Shown here in pieces: positions 1 to 5,909 of a stretch of DNA of 37,492 nt. The DNA is from JAUVUV01 sp964548275 (lineage in GTDB: Bacteria > Gemmatimonadota > Glassbacteria > GWA2-58-10), in assembly GCA_964548275.1 (NCBI GenBank), contig CAZJQI010000043.1, forward strand, positions 1 through 37,492. Reading direction: 5' to 3'. Made by a program: the position numbers and the translations under genes. Numbering within the stretch: the stretch's first letter is position 1; each line of letters opens with the position of its first letter. The notes under the pieces are model-generated. The model made no database searches and was not told the DNA's origin. It saw nothing but the letters and a program-made list of their open reading frames with translations.

Positions 1-1
1 A

Positions 2-628
2 GAATATATAACTCTGGGCGTTATATCCGTATTTGTTATGGGGGTAGCTATCTCTATTTTTGTATTTTCGTTGAAAGCTATATTCGCAGGAAGCTTACCA
101 CAGCCAGGTGCAATTGGAATACTGTTCGCTATCGTCAGTATTTTTGGCAACGACCTTTTATCGCGCCACTCTTTCTGTGTGGCAAAACAGGCCAACTCTC
201 CTGCAATACTTGCAAACGCATTGGAAAATCGTGCTGATGTTTACACATCCATTGCCGCTCTCGTTGGAATAGTCGGCGCCAGGCTGGGGTTAAGGATTTT
301 AGACCCCCTGGCCGCTCTTTTTGTAGGTGTTTTGATTGCTAGGTTCGCTATATCAATGCTTTATCAGGCAATTCACGGACTTTTGGGAGAAAGTATAGAT
401 CAGGAAGAGTTTGATGCAATAAACGTGATTGCAGCTTCTGTACCTGGTGTACAAAAGGTTTATGAGATAAAGACACGCAAGTCAGGTCAAAAATCTCTGG
501 TGGATATTGAGATTGAGGTTGGGCCTGATACTAAACTGGAAGAGGCAATCCGTATATGTGAGCTGATTAAATCTCGCGTCTTGCGTGAGGCTTCTAATGT
601 CGGAGTTGTTAGTGTTTATTTAATATAA
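2..628 (+). CDS. Cation diffusion facilitator (CDF) transporter, MamB/MamM-like, 5' truncated
   Basis: The reading frame is open from base 2, so the gene begins before the window; the first Met at 38 is internal. About 208 residues are seen: the later transmembrane helices (the NSPA..AN segment, a DPLAAL helix) and the cytoplasmic C-terminal domain. CDF proteins export divalent metals by proton antiport, and MamB/MamM are the CDF iron transporters of magnetosomes. The helix-5 metal site, normally H-x-x-x-D, reads E-x-x-x-D (Glu codon 224-226, Asp codon 236-238). The loss of His argues against a plain zinc exporter. The next gene starts 16 bp downstream, so they are probably co-transcribed. 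CDF membership is secure; the magnetosome assignment rests on neighbours. Confidence 0.85.
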   Translation, partial: EYITLGVISVFVMGVAISIFVFSLKAIFAGSLPQPGAIGILFAIVSIFGNDLLSRHSFCVAKQANSPAILANALENRADVYTSIAALVGIVGARLGLRILDPLAALFVGVLIARFAISMLYQAIHGLLGESIDQEEFDAINVIAASVPGVQKVYEIKTRKSGQKSLVDIEIEVGPDTKLEEAIRICELIKSRVLREASNVGVVSVYLI

Positions 629-644
629 GCAGGAGATTGTTATT

Positions 645-3110
645 ATGCTTGAGAAAAACCAGAAAAAAATCAAGAGCAAAGCAGGAAGTATGAAAATATG
701 GGCTATTTATTTAACAATACTCGTAATAATCGGGGGGGCAATTTTAACAGGTATAGTTCTTGATAGATTATTTAAAGGAACCCCTGGAGGCGGTCTTGAG
801 GTAAATCCCCGGAAAGTGGAGGCACTAAAATCTTTCCTGGGTGCGGAGGTGATGGGATTAAATGATATGATCAGAAAACAGCTTGATATTTCTACCGATC
901 AGGGCGCCCTGGTAAATTCAGTAATTGATGGTTCTCCTGCAGACAAGGCGGGTGTGCAGCGCGGGGATGTCATTATGAGATTCGATCGGCAAAGGGTGAG
1001 AGATGTAGCGCACTTGCAGGAACTCATTGCTGACACGTCTCCGGGTGACAGGATTAAAGTCGTAGTAGAAAGAGAGGAGAATGCCAAGGTTTTTTATGTC
1101 AAGCTTGGAGAAATCCCGGCTACTGGTTATTCCGTAGCGCTAACGCAGGCACAGCCGCCGGAACAAACGCCCCAGCAGCCGGGCTGGGGAATGGGTGTAG
1201 CGCCGATTACTCCGGACATGGGCCAGGGGTTTGGCCTCGCGCAAGGACAAAAAGGTATTCTTGTAACCAGTATTATACCAGGTGGTGCAGCCGGTGCTGC
1301 AGGAATACAGGCCGGTGATGTAATTTTATCGGCAAATACGCAACCTACCGCAGAACTGTCGCAATTCTATGAAGCAATTGCAGGCAGCCAGAGCGTGGTG
1401 CTTGACATCTTCCGGACTGGCCAAGTCTCCTACGTCCCGGTCCAGGCTGATCCATCACAGCAGCCAACGGCTTCCTTGGGTATGACCACTGAACTGACGG
1501 CGGGAGGAAATCCCAACCAGAGCGATGACGAGGGATACAAGGGCATGCCGCCTTTGATTCCTCCCAAGGGTGAGTATGACCCTGAGACCATGGGGTCCCG
1601 AACAACAGCAGGCACCCAGAACAGGGTCGAGGTATGCGTTTGTCCTTCATGCGGAACCACGGTTTCTCACCAGCCGGGAATACCCTGTTCTCAGATGAAC
1701 TGTCCTGTGTGCGGCAGCAGGCTGATAAATGCAAGCCCCGGAATTGCAACATCTTATGATGATTCTCGCGTACCTCAGCAGGGAGACCCTCAAAGGCCCT
1801 CATACGCTGGAGCTGCAAAGGGACAGAGGGATTTGAATCCAACCTCATTAGGTGCTATTCAAAGCACACCTCAGCAGGGAGACCCTCAAAGGCCCTCATA
1901 CGCTGGAGCTGCAAAGGGACAGAGGGATTTGAATCCAACCTCATTAGGTGCTATTCAAACCGGCGGCGGCAGCAGTGAAGACGACGACGAAGGGCATAAG
2001 CCTTCCACTATTCCGCCCATGGGTAATCCAGGTGATGGAGCTAATGTAGTGAATATCTGGCAGATAAGCGGGCAACCCACTTCCAGTCAACCATCAGATG
2101 TTCCGTCAATGGGCAAACCCACTGGCGGCGGCCAGACTGCGGGTGCTCAAACTGCTATACCATCAATAGGCATACAAACCGGCGGCGGCCAAACCGCTGG
2201 CGCTCAAACCACGGCCGGCACTGCAAACAGGGTCCAGGTATGTATATGTCCAGTTTGCGGTATCACAGTAGGCCATCCAGCAGGGATTCCCTGTTCGGAA
2301 TTAACTTGTCCGGACTGTGGTAGCAGGCTGATACCTCTAAACCCAGGAGCGAGCTCTTCTACAACACAGCAAGGCGGGTCCATGCAGCAGGGCAACAGGC
2401 CTGCTTCCGCTGGTCAGGGCATGGCTCAAGGGGGGAGTAGTGGCAGCGGGGGAAGCAGCGGGTATGGGAGCTCCGGTTCGGGTGGACCCACAGGGGAATG
2501 TGTGTGCCCTGCCTGCGGAACACTTGTATCCCACACAGTAGGTGTTCCCTGCTATGAGTTGACCTGTCCAAAGTGCGGCACCCTGATGGTAAGAGCTATA
2601 CCAGGAGTTACCATATCCGGTATGCCTGAGACTATTCCACCACCCGATAAGGGCCAACAGAGCGCAATAACAACGGCTGCGAGTCTCAGCCAAAAACTGG
2701 CCATATCATCCGAGGGCAGAAATCTAAGTTCTAAAATAGCCCCCCTGTTCGATAGGGCGCCCTATTTCATGCTTGTTGGATTAGGCAGTTTTCAAGCTAT
2801 TAAGAATCCTAATGCCAATGACTCAAAAGAGGTAGGCATTCAATCCGCACAATTTGTAGTGGATAAGGGAGTTGGAGCTGTCATTACCAATAATATTTCA
2901 CTGGAGGCCATGGAAGAACTTCGCAAGTTGAATGTCAAGGTATACTCGGGAGTTTCTGGTACTGTTTCTCAGGCGCTCGAATGGTATATGGACGGCCGTT
3001 TAAAAGAAACAACCGTGGGAAGTGATAAGAGTGATTCTGGCAGCCGTGAGGAAGGTGAAGGAAACCCAAAAAGGGGGAGAGATACACAGCGAGCTAATGT
3101 GGTGTTGTAA
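645..3110 (+). CDS. Membrane-anchored PDZ-PDZ-(zinc ribbon)x3-NifX-like protein
   Basis: 821 aa, start supported by an AGGAG site 9 bases upstream. Visible order: a short basic cytoplasmic tail; one transmembrane helix (about 18-42); PDZ domain 1 (about 68-155); PDZ domain 2 (about 180-268); a low-complexity Gly/Gln/Pro region with three zinc-ribbon-like modules near residues 330, 532 and 619; and a C-terminal dinitrogenase iron-molybdenum-cofactor (NifX/NafY-like) domain (about 685-785). Each ribbon follows C-x-C-P-x-C-G then H-x(3)-G-x-P-C-x(4)-C-P-x-C-G. Such ribbons occur next to NifX-like domains in other bacteria and archaea; linkage to PDZ domains is unusual. In magnetosome clusters PDZ proteins (MamE, MamP) carry c-type haem CxxCH motifs; none is present here. 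A role in metal or redox-centre handling at a membrane is inference. Residues 377-438 are an exact duplication. Confidence 0.8.
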   Translation: MLEKNQKKIKSKAGSMKIWAIYLTILVIIGGAILTGIVLDRLFKGTPGGGLEVNPRKVEALKSFLGAEVMGLNDMIRKQLDISTDQGALVNSVIDGSPADKAGVQRGDVIMRFDRQRVRDVAHLQELIADTSPGDRIKVVVEREENAKVFYVKLGEIPATGYSVALTQAQPPEQTPQQPGWGMGVAPITPDMGQGFGLAQGQKGILVTSIIPGGAAGAAGIQAGDVILSANTQPTAELSQFYEAIAGSQSVVLDIFRTGQVSYVPVQADPSQQPTASLGMTTELTAGGNPNQSDDEGYKGMPPLIPPKGEYDPETMGSRTTAGTQNRVEVCVCPSCGTTVSHQPGIPCSQMNCPVCGSRLINASPGIATSYDDSRVPQQGDPQRPSYAGAAKGQRDLNPTSLGAIQSTPQQGDPQRPSYAGAAKGQRDLNPTSLGAIQTGGGSSEDDDEGHKPSTIPPMGNPGDGANVVNIWQISGQPTSSQPSDVPSMGKPTGGGQTAGAQTAIPSIGIQTGGGQTAGAQTTAGTANRVQVCICPVCGITVGHPAGIPCSELTCPDCGSRLIPLNPGASSSTTQQGGSMQQGNRPASAGQGMAQGGSSGSGGSSGYGSSGSGGPTGECVCPACGTLVSHTVGVPCYELTCPKCGTLMVRAIPGVTISGMPETIPPPDKGQQSAITTAASLSQKLAISSEGRNLSSKIAPLFDRAPYFMLVGLGSFQAIKNPNANDSKEVGIQSAQFVVDKGVGAVITNNISLEAMEELRKLNVKVYSGVSGTVSQALEWYMDGRLKETTVGSDKSDSGSREEGEGNPKRGRDTQRANVVL
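1773..1964 (+). repeat. 96-bp in-frame tandem duplication inside the PDZ/zinc-ribbon gene
   Basis: Two head-to-tail copies with a 96-bp period (1773-1868 and 1869-1964) encode the same 32-residue Pro/Gln-rich linker. The first 91 bases of each copy (1773-1863, 1869-1959) read identically, including third codon positions, so the duplication is recent. It lies between zinc ribbons 1 and 2. Confidence 0.95.
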
Positions 3111-3240
3111 TATTATCGATTCCCGTATAGGACCGATGGTAAGAAAATTTTATACCGCACTTTAGTTTTCCCTATTTATGGGGATTGCTAAGTTGTTTCA
3201 AAACAAATGTTAACGAAAATTAAAAGAAAGGGGATTTATT

Positions 3241-3516
3241 ATGGTTACTGCTGTCGCATCCCAACTGCAAGCCATGGTTCCCGCATCATTGATGTCCGGG
3301 CCTCAGTCCACCGCTGCTGCTGCAGCAATTAGTATGACTGCCTTGACAGCCGGATCTACTGCACTTAAAACAGGAGCCGGGGCAGGTGCGGGACTCGGTG
3401 CTGGGTCAAGTACGGCACTCGGTGCTGGAACCATAGCCGGCACTATTCTGGGTATTCTGGTTGTCGGCCTGATAGCCTATGGAACGAATGTAACAGTCAG
3501 AACATATATTAAATAA
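3241..3516 (+). CDS. Small Ala/Gly-rich single-span membrane protein (copy 1)
   Basis: 91 aa. Start ATG 3241 follows a GAAAGGGG ribosome-binding stretch. The N-terminal half is Ala/Ser/Thr-rich and contains one unit beginning SGPQSTAAAA. A GAGAGAGLGAG tract then leads into one hydrophobic helix ending ILVVGLIAYG. Gly-Ala/Gly-Leu tracts beside a helix are a feature of small magnetosome membrane proteins (the Mms6, MamD and MamG types), but there is no clear sequence match, so the similarity is one of style. A paralogue lies at 4891-5235. The downstream protease leader begins 26 bp after the stop, suggesting an operon. Confidence 0.7.
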   Translation: MVTAVASQLQAMVPASLMSGPQSTAAAAAISMTALTAGSTALKTGAGAGAGLGAGSSTALGAGTIAGTILGILVVGLIAYGTNVTVRTYIK

Positions 3517-3542
3517 TTTGTAATTGAGAGGAGATTCATATT

Positions 3543-3608
3543 TTGCATAATGATGCTCCTGAAAAAAAGCTGAAATAGGAGCTAATTAAATCCATACCTT
3601 TATATAAA
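3543..3608 (+). other. N-terminal extension of the protease gene, interrupted by an amber codon
   Basis: A GAGAGGAG ribosome-binding site (3526-3533) sits 9 bases before a TTG at 3543. That TTG is in frame with the protease ATG at 3609 and reads MHNDAPEKKLK, then TAG at 3576-3578, then ELIKSIPLYK into the protease. The paralogous remnant at 5262-5303 has the same sequence but CAG (Gln) at this position, plus a 2-base insertion just before it. The ancestral gene therefore probably started at the TTG, and copy 1 suffered a CAG-to-TAG change. Alternatively this is now an 11-residue leader peptide. Confidence 0.65.
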
Positions 3609-4481
3609 ATGATGGAAACAAATAGAAATTTTCTTCCAGCTATTTTAGGTACCTTTATTGTAGTTCTAATTGTTCTGATAATACAAGGGGTATTGTGGAT
3701 AGGGAAGAATTATAAGATTACAAATCCTTTTCAATACAATGTATCGCAGCTTGAGCCGACATCAGGAAATTTTCCTGTGCAAGGCAGCCTGCAACTGGCA
3801 AGCCTTGACTTGCAAGAGTCTCTTAGCAGTGCAATTTCTGCGGTCAGACCCATGGTTGTGTTTATTGTTGCTGAGAGTGTACAGAGCCAAAGCAGTGTAG
3901 GTAGACCTCAAAGGGGTGTTACATTTATGAATCCGGTAGCCGATAGCCCGGAGAAACGGAGTGCAGGATCCGGTTTTATCGTTGACCAGAGAGGCTATAT
4001 AATTACTAACCAGCATGTAATAGCTAATGCAATAAGTGTCAATGTAACCCTGTTTGGCGCAGAACCGGTGGTATATCCTGCTGAAATAGTATTGCAAGAC
4101 CAAAACCAGGACCTGGCAATCTTAAAGATTGCCTCGAGCCGCGGATTTCCTGCAGCTAAATTGGGCAACTCTGAAATGATAGAGGTTGGCGATATAGTAT
4201 TGACAGTAGGCAGTCCCTTTGGACTTGAGCAAACCGTCACTATGGGAATTATCTCAGATGACAGACGGGATATGACAATTGACGGGAGATTGTATGAAGA
4301 CCTGATCCAGACTGATGCAGCAATCAACAGTGGTAACAGCGGCGGTCCTTTGATAAACATACATGGTGAAGTAATAGGTGTTAATACAGCTATTTACGCA
4401 CCAACAGGAACATTCGCAGGTGTGGGATTTGCCATACCCGTTAACAAGGTAAAGCTGTTTCTCAGGCAGGTATATCAATAG
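3609..4481 (+). CDS. Membrane-anchored HtrA/DegP-type trypsin-like serine protease without PDZ (MamE/MamO-like)
   Basis: 290 aa from ATG 3609. One N-terminal transmembrane helix (about 11-31), a linker, then an S1C protease domain from about residue 75 to the end. The catalytic triad is complete: His136 (NQHVI), Asp168 (QDLAIL) and Ser244 in NSGNSGGP. HtrA proteases normally carry C-terminal PDZ domains; here the protein stops at the end of the protease fold, and separate PDZ proteins are encoded on either side. In magnetosome clusters MamE and MamO are trypsin-like proteins of this family that control biomineralisation. No ribosome-binding site lies just before ATG 3609; the good one is before TTG 3543, from which an amber codon separates it. 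Efficient expression is therefore uncertain. Confidence 0.85.
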   Translation: MMETNRNFLPAILGTFIVVLIVLIIQGVLWIGKNYKITNPFQYNVSQLEPTSGNFPVQGSLQLASLDLQESLSSAISAVRPMVVFIVAESVQSQSSVGRPQRGVTFMNPVADSPEKRSAGSGFIVDQRGYIITNQHVIANAISVNVTLFGAEPVVYPAEIVLQDQNQDLAILKIASSRGFPAAKLGNSEMIEVGDIVLTVGSPFGLEQTVTMGIISDDRRDMTIDGRLYEDLIQTDAAINSGNSGGPLINIHGEVIGVNTAIYAPTGTFAGVGFAIPVNKVKLFLRQVYQ

Positions 4482-4666
4482 AATTAAAAAATAATCAGTG
4501 AGGCGCGCCGCCCACAAAGCGGGGCTTATAAAAGAAGGAAACTAATCATGGTTGTGGAATTTGTTCCCCGAACCAACTAAAAAGGAGGCCATTTTATCTC
4601 ACTGCATAGCTTGAGGCTTTCGGGTATGATTTGGTAACCATTTAATCCTAAAAGGAGGTAGTTAAA
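4482..4666 (+). other. Intergenic spacer with an orphan ribosome-binding site
   Basis: Contains a 10-codon ORF (4548-4580) and, directly after it, an AAAAGGAGG at 4580-4588 that is not followed by a start codon at useful distance. This may be the residue of another tiny gene. In copy 2 of the duplication the equivalent spacer is about 120 bp shorter. Confidence 0.4.
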
Positions 4667-4798
4667 ATGACTTTGGGTGGCTTAATACTGATAGCATTGG
4701 TAGTTTCAGTAATTGTAATTTGTTATAAGGTAAGAGAACATTCGAGAAAGTTAAGAGAGCTTGAAGGGGTTGCTAAAAAACCTGCGGTAATTGAATGA
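4667..4798 (+). CDS. 43-aa single-transmembrane peptide (copy 1)
   Basis: ATG 4667 is preceded by AAAGGAGG (4651-4657), a strong ribosome-binding site. The peptide begins MTLGGLILIALV, forms one helix, then has a charged tail (CYKVREHSRKLRELEGVAKK). Topology is one span with a cytoplasmic basic amphipathic tail. It is shorter than known MamL or MamI proteins (about 70-80 aa) but similar in layout. A 44-aa paralogue at 5431-5565 keeps the GLILI helix and the RELEGVAKKP tail, while the middle has diverged. Conservation of both reading frames and both ribosome-binding sites supports real translation. Confidence 0.75.
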   Translation: MTLGGLILIALVVSVIVICYKVREHSRKLRELEGVAKKPAVIE

Positions 4799-4890
4799 AA
4801 AGCGGACTTCATTTAGAAATTCCCCTCGAGTAGAACCATACAAAAGGAGGGGAACTGATGCCCGCAGGTCTAATTAAAAAGGGGGTAATT

Positions 4891-5235
4891 ATGATTACTG
4901 CTGTTGCATCCCAACTTCAAGATAGATTGCAGGATGGAAGCTGTTTATTGGCATCCGGGCCTCAGAGCACGGCTGCTGCGGCAATTAATAAGACTGCTTT
5001 GACAGCCGGAGGTAAAACTGCGGCTTTAGTGTCCGGGCCTCAGAGCACGGCTGCTGCAGCGATTAATAAGACCGCCTTGACAGCCGGATCTACTGCATTA
5101 AAAACAGGAGCCGGGGCAGGTGCGGCGGCCGCGGTACTCAGTGCTGGAACCGTAGCTGCCACTGTTTTGGGCGCTCTGATTATCGGCGTGATGGCTTATG
5201 GAACGAATGTAATAGTCAGAGCATATGTTGACTAA
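4891..5235 (+). CDS. Small Ala/Gly-rich single-span membrane protein (copy 2)
   Basis: 114 aa. It begins MITAVASQLQ, matching copy 1 (MVTAVASQLQ), and the preceding AATTAAAAAGGGGG stretch aligns with the copy 1 ribosome-binding region, so 4891 is preferred. An in-frame ATG at 4858 also has an excellent AAAGGAGGGG site and would add 11 residues. Compared with copy 1 it carries an extra 26-residue unit: SGPQSTAAAAINKTALTAG occurs twice, 78 bp apart (near 4954 and 5032). The C-terminal Gly/Ala tract and single helix are kept. Confidence 0.7.
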   Translation: MITAVASQLQDRLQDGSCLLASGPQSTAAAAINKTALTAGGKTAALVSGPQSTAAAAINKTALTAGSTALKTGAGAGAAAAVLSAGTVAATVLGALIIGVMAYGTNVIVRAYVD

Positions 5236-5261
5236 TTTGTAATTGAGAGGAGATTCATATT

Positions 5262-5395
5262 TTGCATAATGATGCTCCTGAAAAAAAGAGCTGAAACAGG
5301 AGCAAACCGTTACAAAGGGTATAATCTCAGATGACAGGCGGGATTTGCCATACCCGTTAACAAAGTAAAGCTGTTGCTCAGGCAGGTATATAATC
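5262..5395 (+). pseudogene. Remnant of the duplicated HtrA-like protease gene
   Basis: Starts with the same TTG leader as copy 1, then matches three separate parts of the protease gene: the N-terminal leader (to GAGC at 5300-5303), the segment around 4231-4270, and the C-terminal end around 4428-4476. The joints fall at short shared words: GAGC at the first (3579-3582 and 4227-4230 in copy 1) and GGGAT at the second. This suggests deletion by microhomology. A 2-base insertion in the leader also breaks the frame. It cannot encode a protease. Confidence 0.9.
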
Positions 5396-5430
5396 AGTAA
5401 CCAGTTAACCTCAAAAGGAGGTGGATTAAA

Positions 5431-5565
5431 ATGCTGTCTTTGGGAGGCTTAATACTGATATTATTGATAGTTGCAATAATTCCAATCGGTTATAAGGTAA
5501 AAGAACATGCGAGAAAGATAAGAGAACTTGAAGGAGTTGCTAAAAAGCCTGGAGCAAAAAAATAG
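5431..5565 (+). CDS. 44-aa single-transmembrane peptide (copy 2)
   Basis: ATG 5431 follows AAAAGGAGG (5413-5421). It begins MLSLGGLILILLIV, has one helix and a tail HARKIRELEGVAKKPG, paralogous to 4667-4798. The frame is intact although the adjacent protease copy is destroyed, suggesting selection on the small peptide. Confidence 0.75.
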   Translation: MLSLGGLILILLIVAIIPIGYKVKEHARKIRELEGVAKKPGAKK

Positions 5566-5720
5566 CAAACTAAGTACTCCGGGGAGCTTTAAGTAGTTTA
5601 CACTAGTTCCGGCCTGCTAACTGTCAGGAGAAGGTGGGCGAATATCTGCGAACGCTCTACGGGTAAACGGCCATTCAGTACGCAGGTGCCTGAGATACAA
5701 GTATATTGGGATTTTCTTTG

Positions 5721-5755
5721 CCGAGATGCTGAACTCGTTTCAGCATCTCGGTTTT
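5721..5755 (+). terminator. Rho-independent-terminator-like hairpin
   Basis: Perfect 13-bp stem (5721-5733 with 5739-5751), 5-base loop, then TTTT. It is placed to end transcription of the upstream operon. The CTGAACTCGTTTCAGC core resembles a hairpin repeat scattered through many environmental genomes, so it could be a REP-like repeat instead. Confidence 0.6.
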
Positions 5756-5767
5756 AGGTAAAGAAGA

Positions 5768-5786
5768 TCCCGAACCAAGTTCGGGA
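5768..5786. repeat. Small palindromic (REP-like) hairpin
   Basis: 8-bp perfect stem TCCCGAAC / GTTCGGGA with a 3-base loop, just after the terminator-like hairpin. This kind of sequence is often repeated in intergenic regions of environmental bacteria. Confidence 0.45.
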
Positions 5787-5909
5787 ATACAGAGTCTGGG
5801 ATATGAAATGCAACTTCCCCTTCTTATAGTTTTGTCAGGCGCATTAAGGTTGGCTAAGCGCATGCTTGAATGCTACTGGAAATGTATTTAGATAGTTTAT
5901 TAGATACTC

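Larger units (their letters stand above)
4891..5565 (+). repeat. Second, collapsed copy of the three-gene unit at 3241-4798
   Basis: Gene order and sequence repeat those of 3241-4798: Ala/Gly-rich protein, protease, tiny membrane peptide. The about 60 bases after the Ala/Gly gene are almost identical in both copies. In copy 2 the protease is reduced to under 140 bp by two internal deletions, while both flanking small genes remain open with good ribosome-binding sites. Confidence 0.9.
5566..5909. other. Gene-free spacer with two hairpins
   Basis: 344 bp without a credible gene. It holds a terminator-like hairpin (5721-5755) and a second small perfect hairpin (5768-5786). Otherwise I see nothing recognisable. 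It separates the small-gene cluster from the flavin/NapH gene and probably contains that gene's promoter. Confidence 0.6.

Noticed and set aside
1773..1964. CRISPR-like repeats
   Set aside because: Two adjacent in-frame copies without spacers, inside a coding region.
1630..2600. Magnetochrome (CxxCH haem) motifs in the PDZ protein
   Set aside because: The Cys motifs are CPxCG zinc-ribbon type; no CxxCH is present.
3576..3578. Recoding of TAG as a sense codon
   Set aside because: Several nearby genes end in TAG at sensible positions, so a nonsense mutation or sequence error is more likely.
4548..4580. 10-codon ORF as a gene
   Set aside because: Too short, no paralogue in copy 2 of the duplication.
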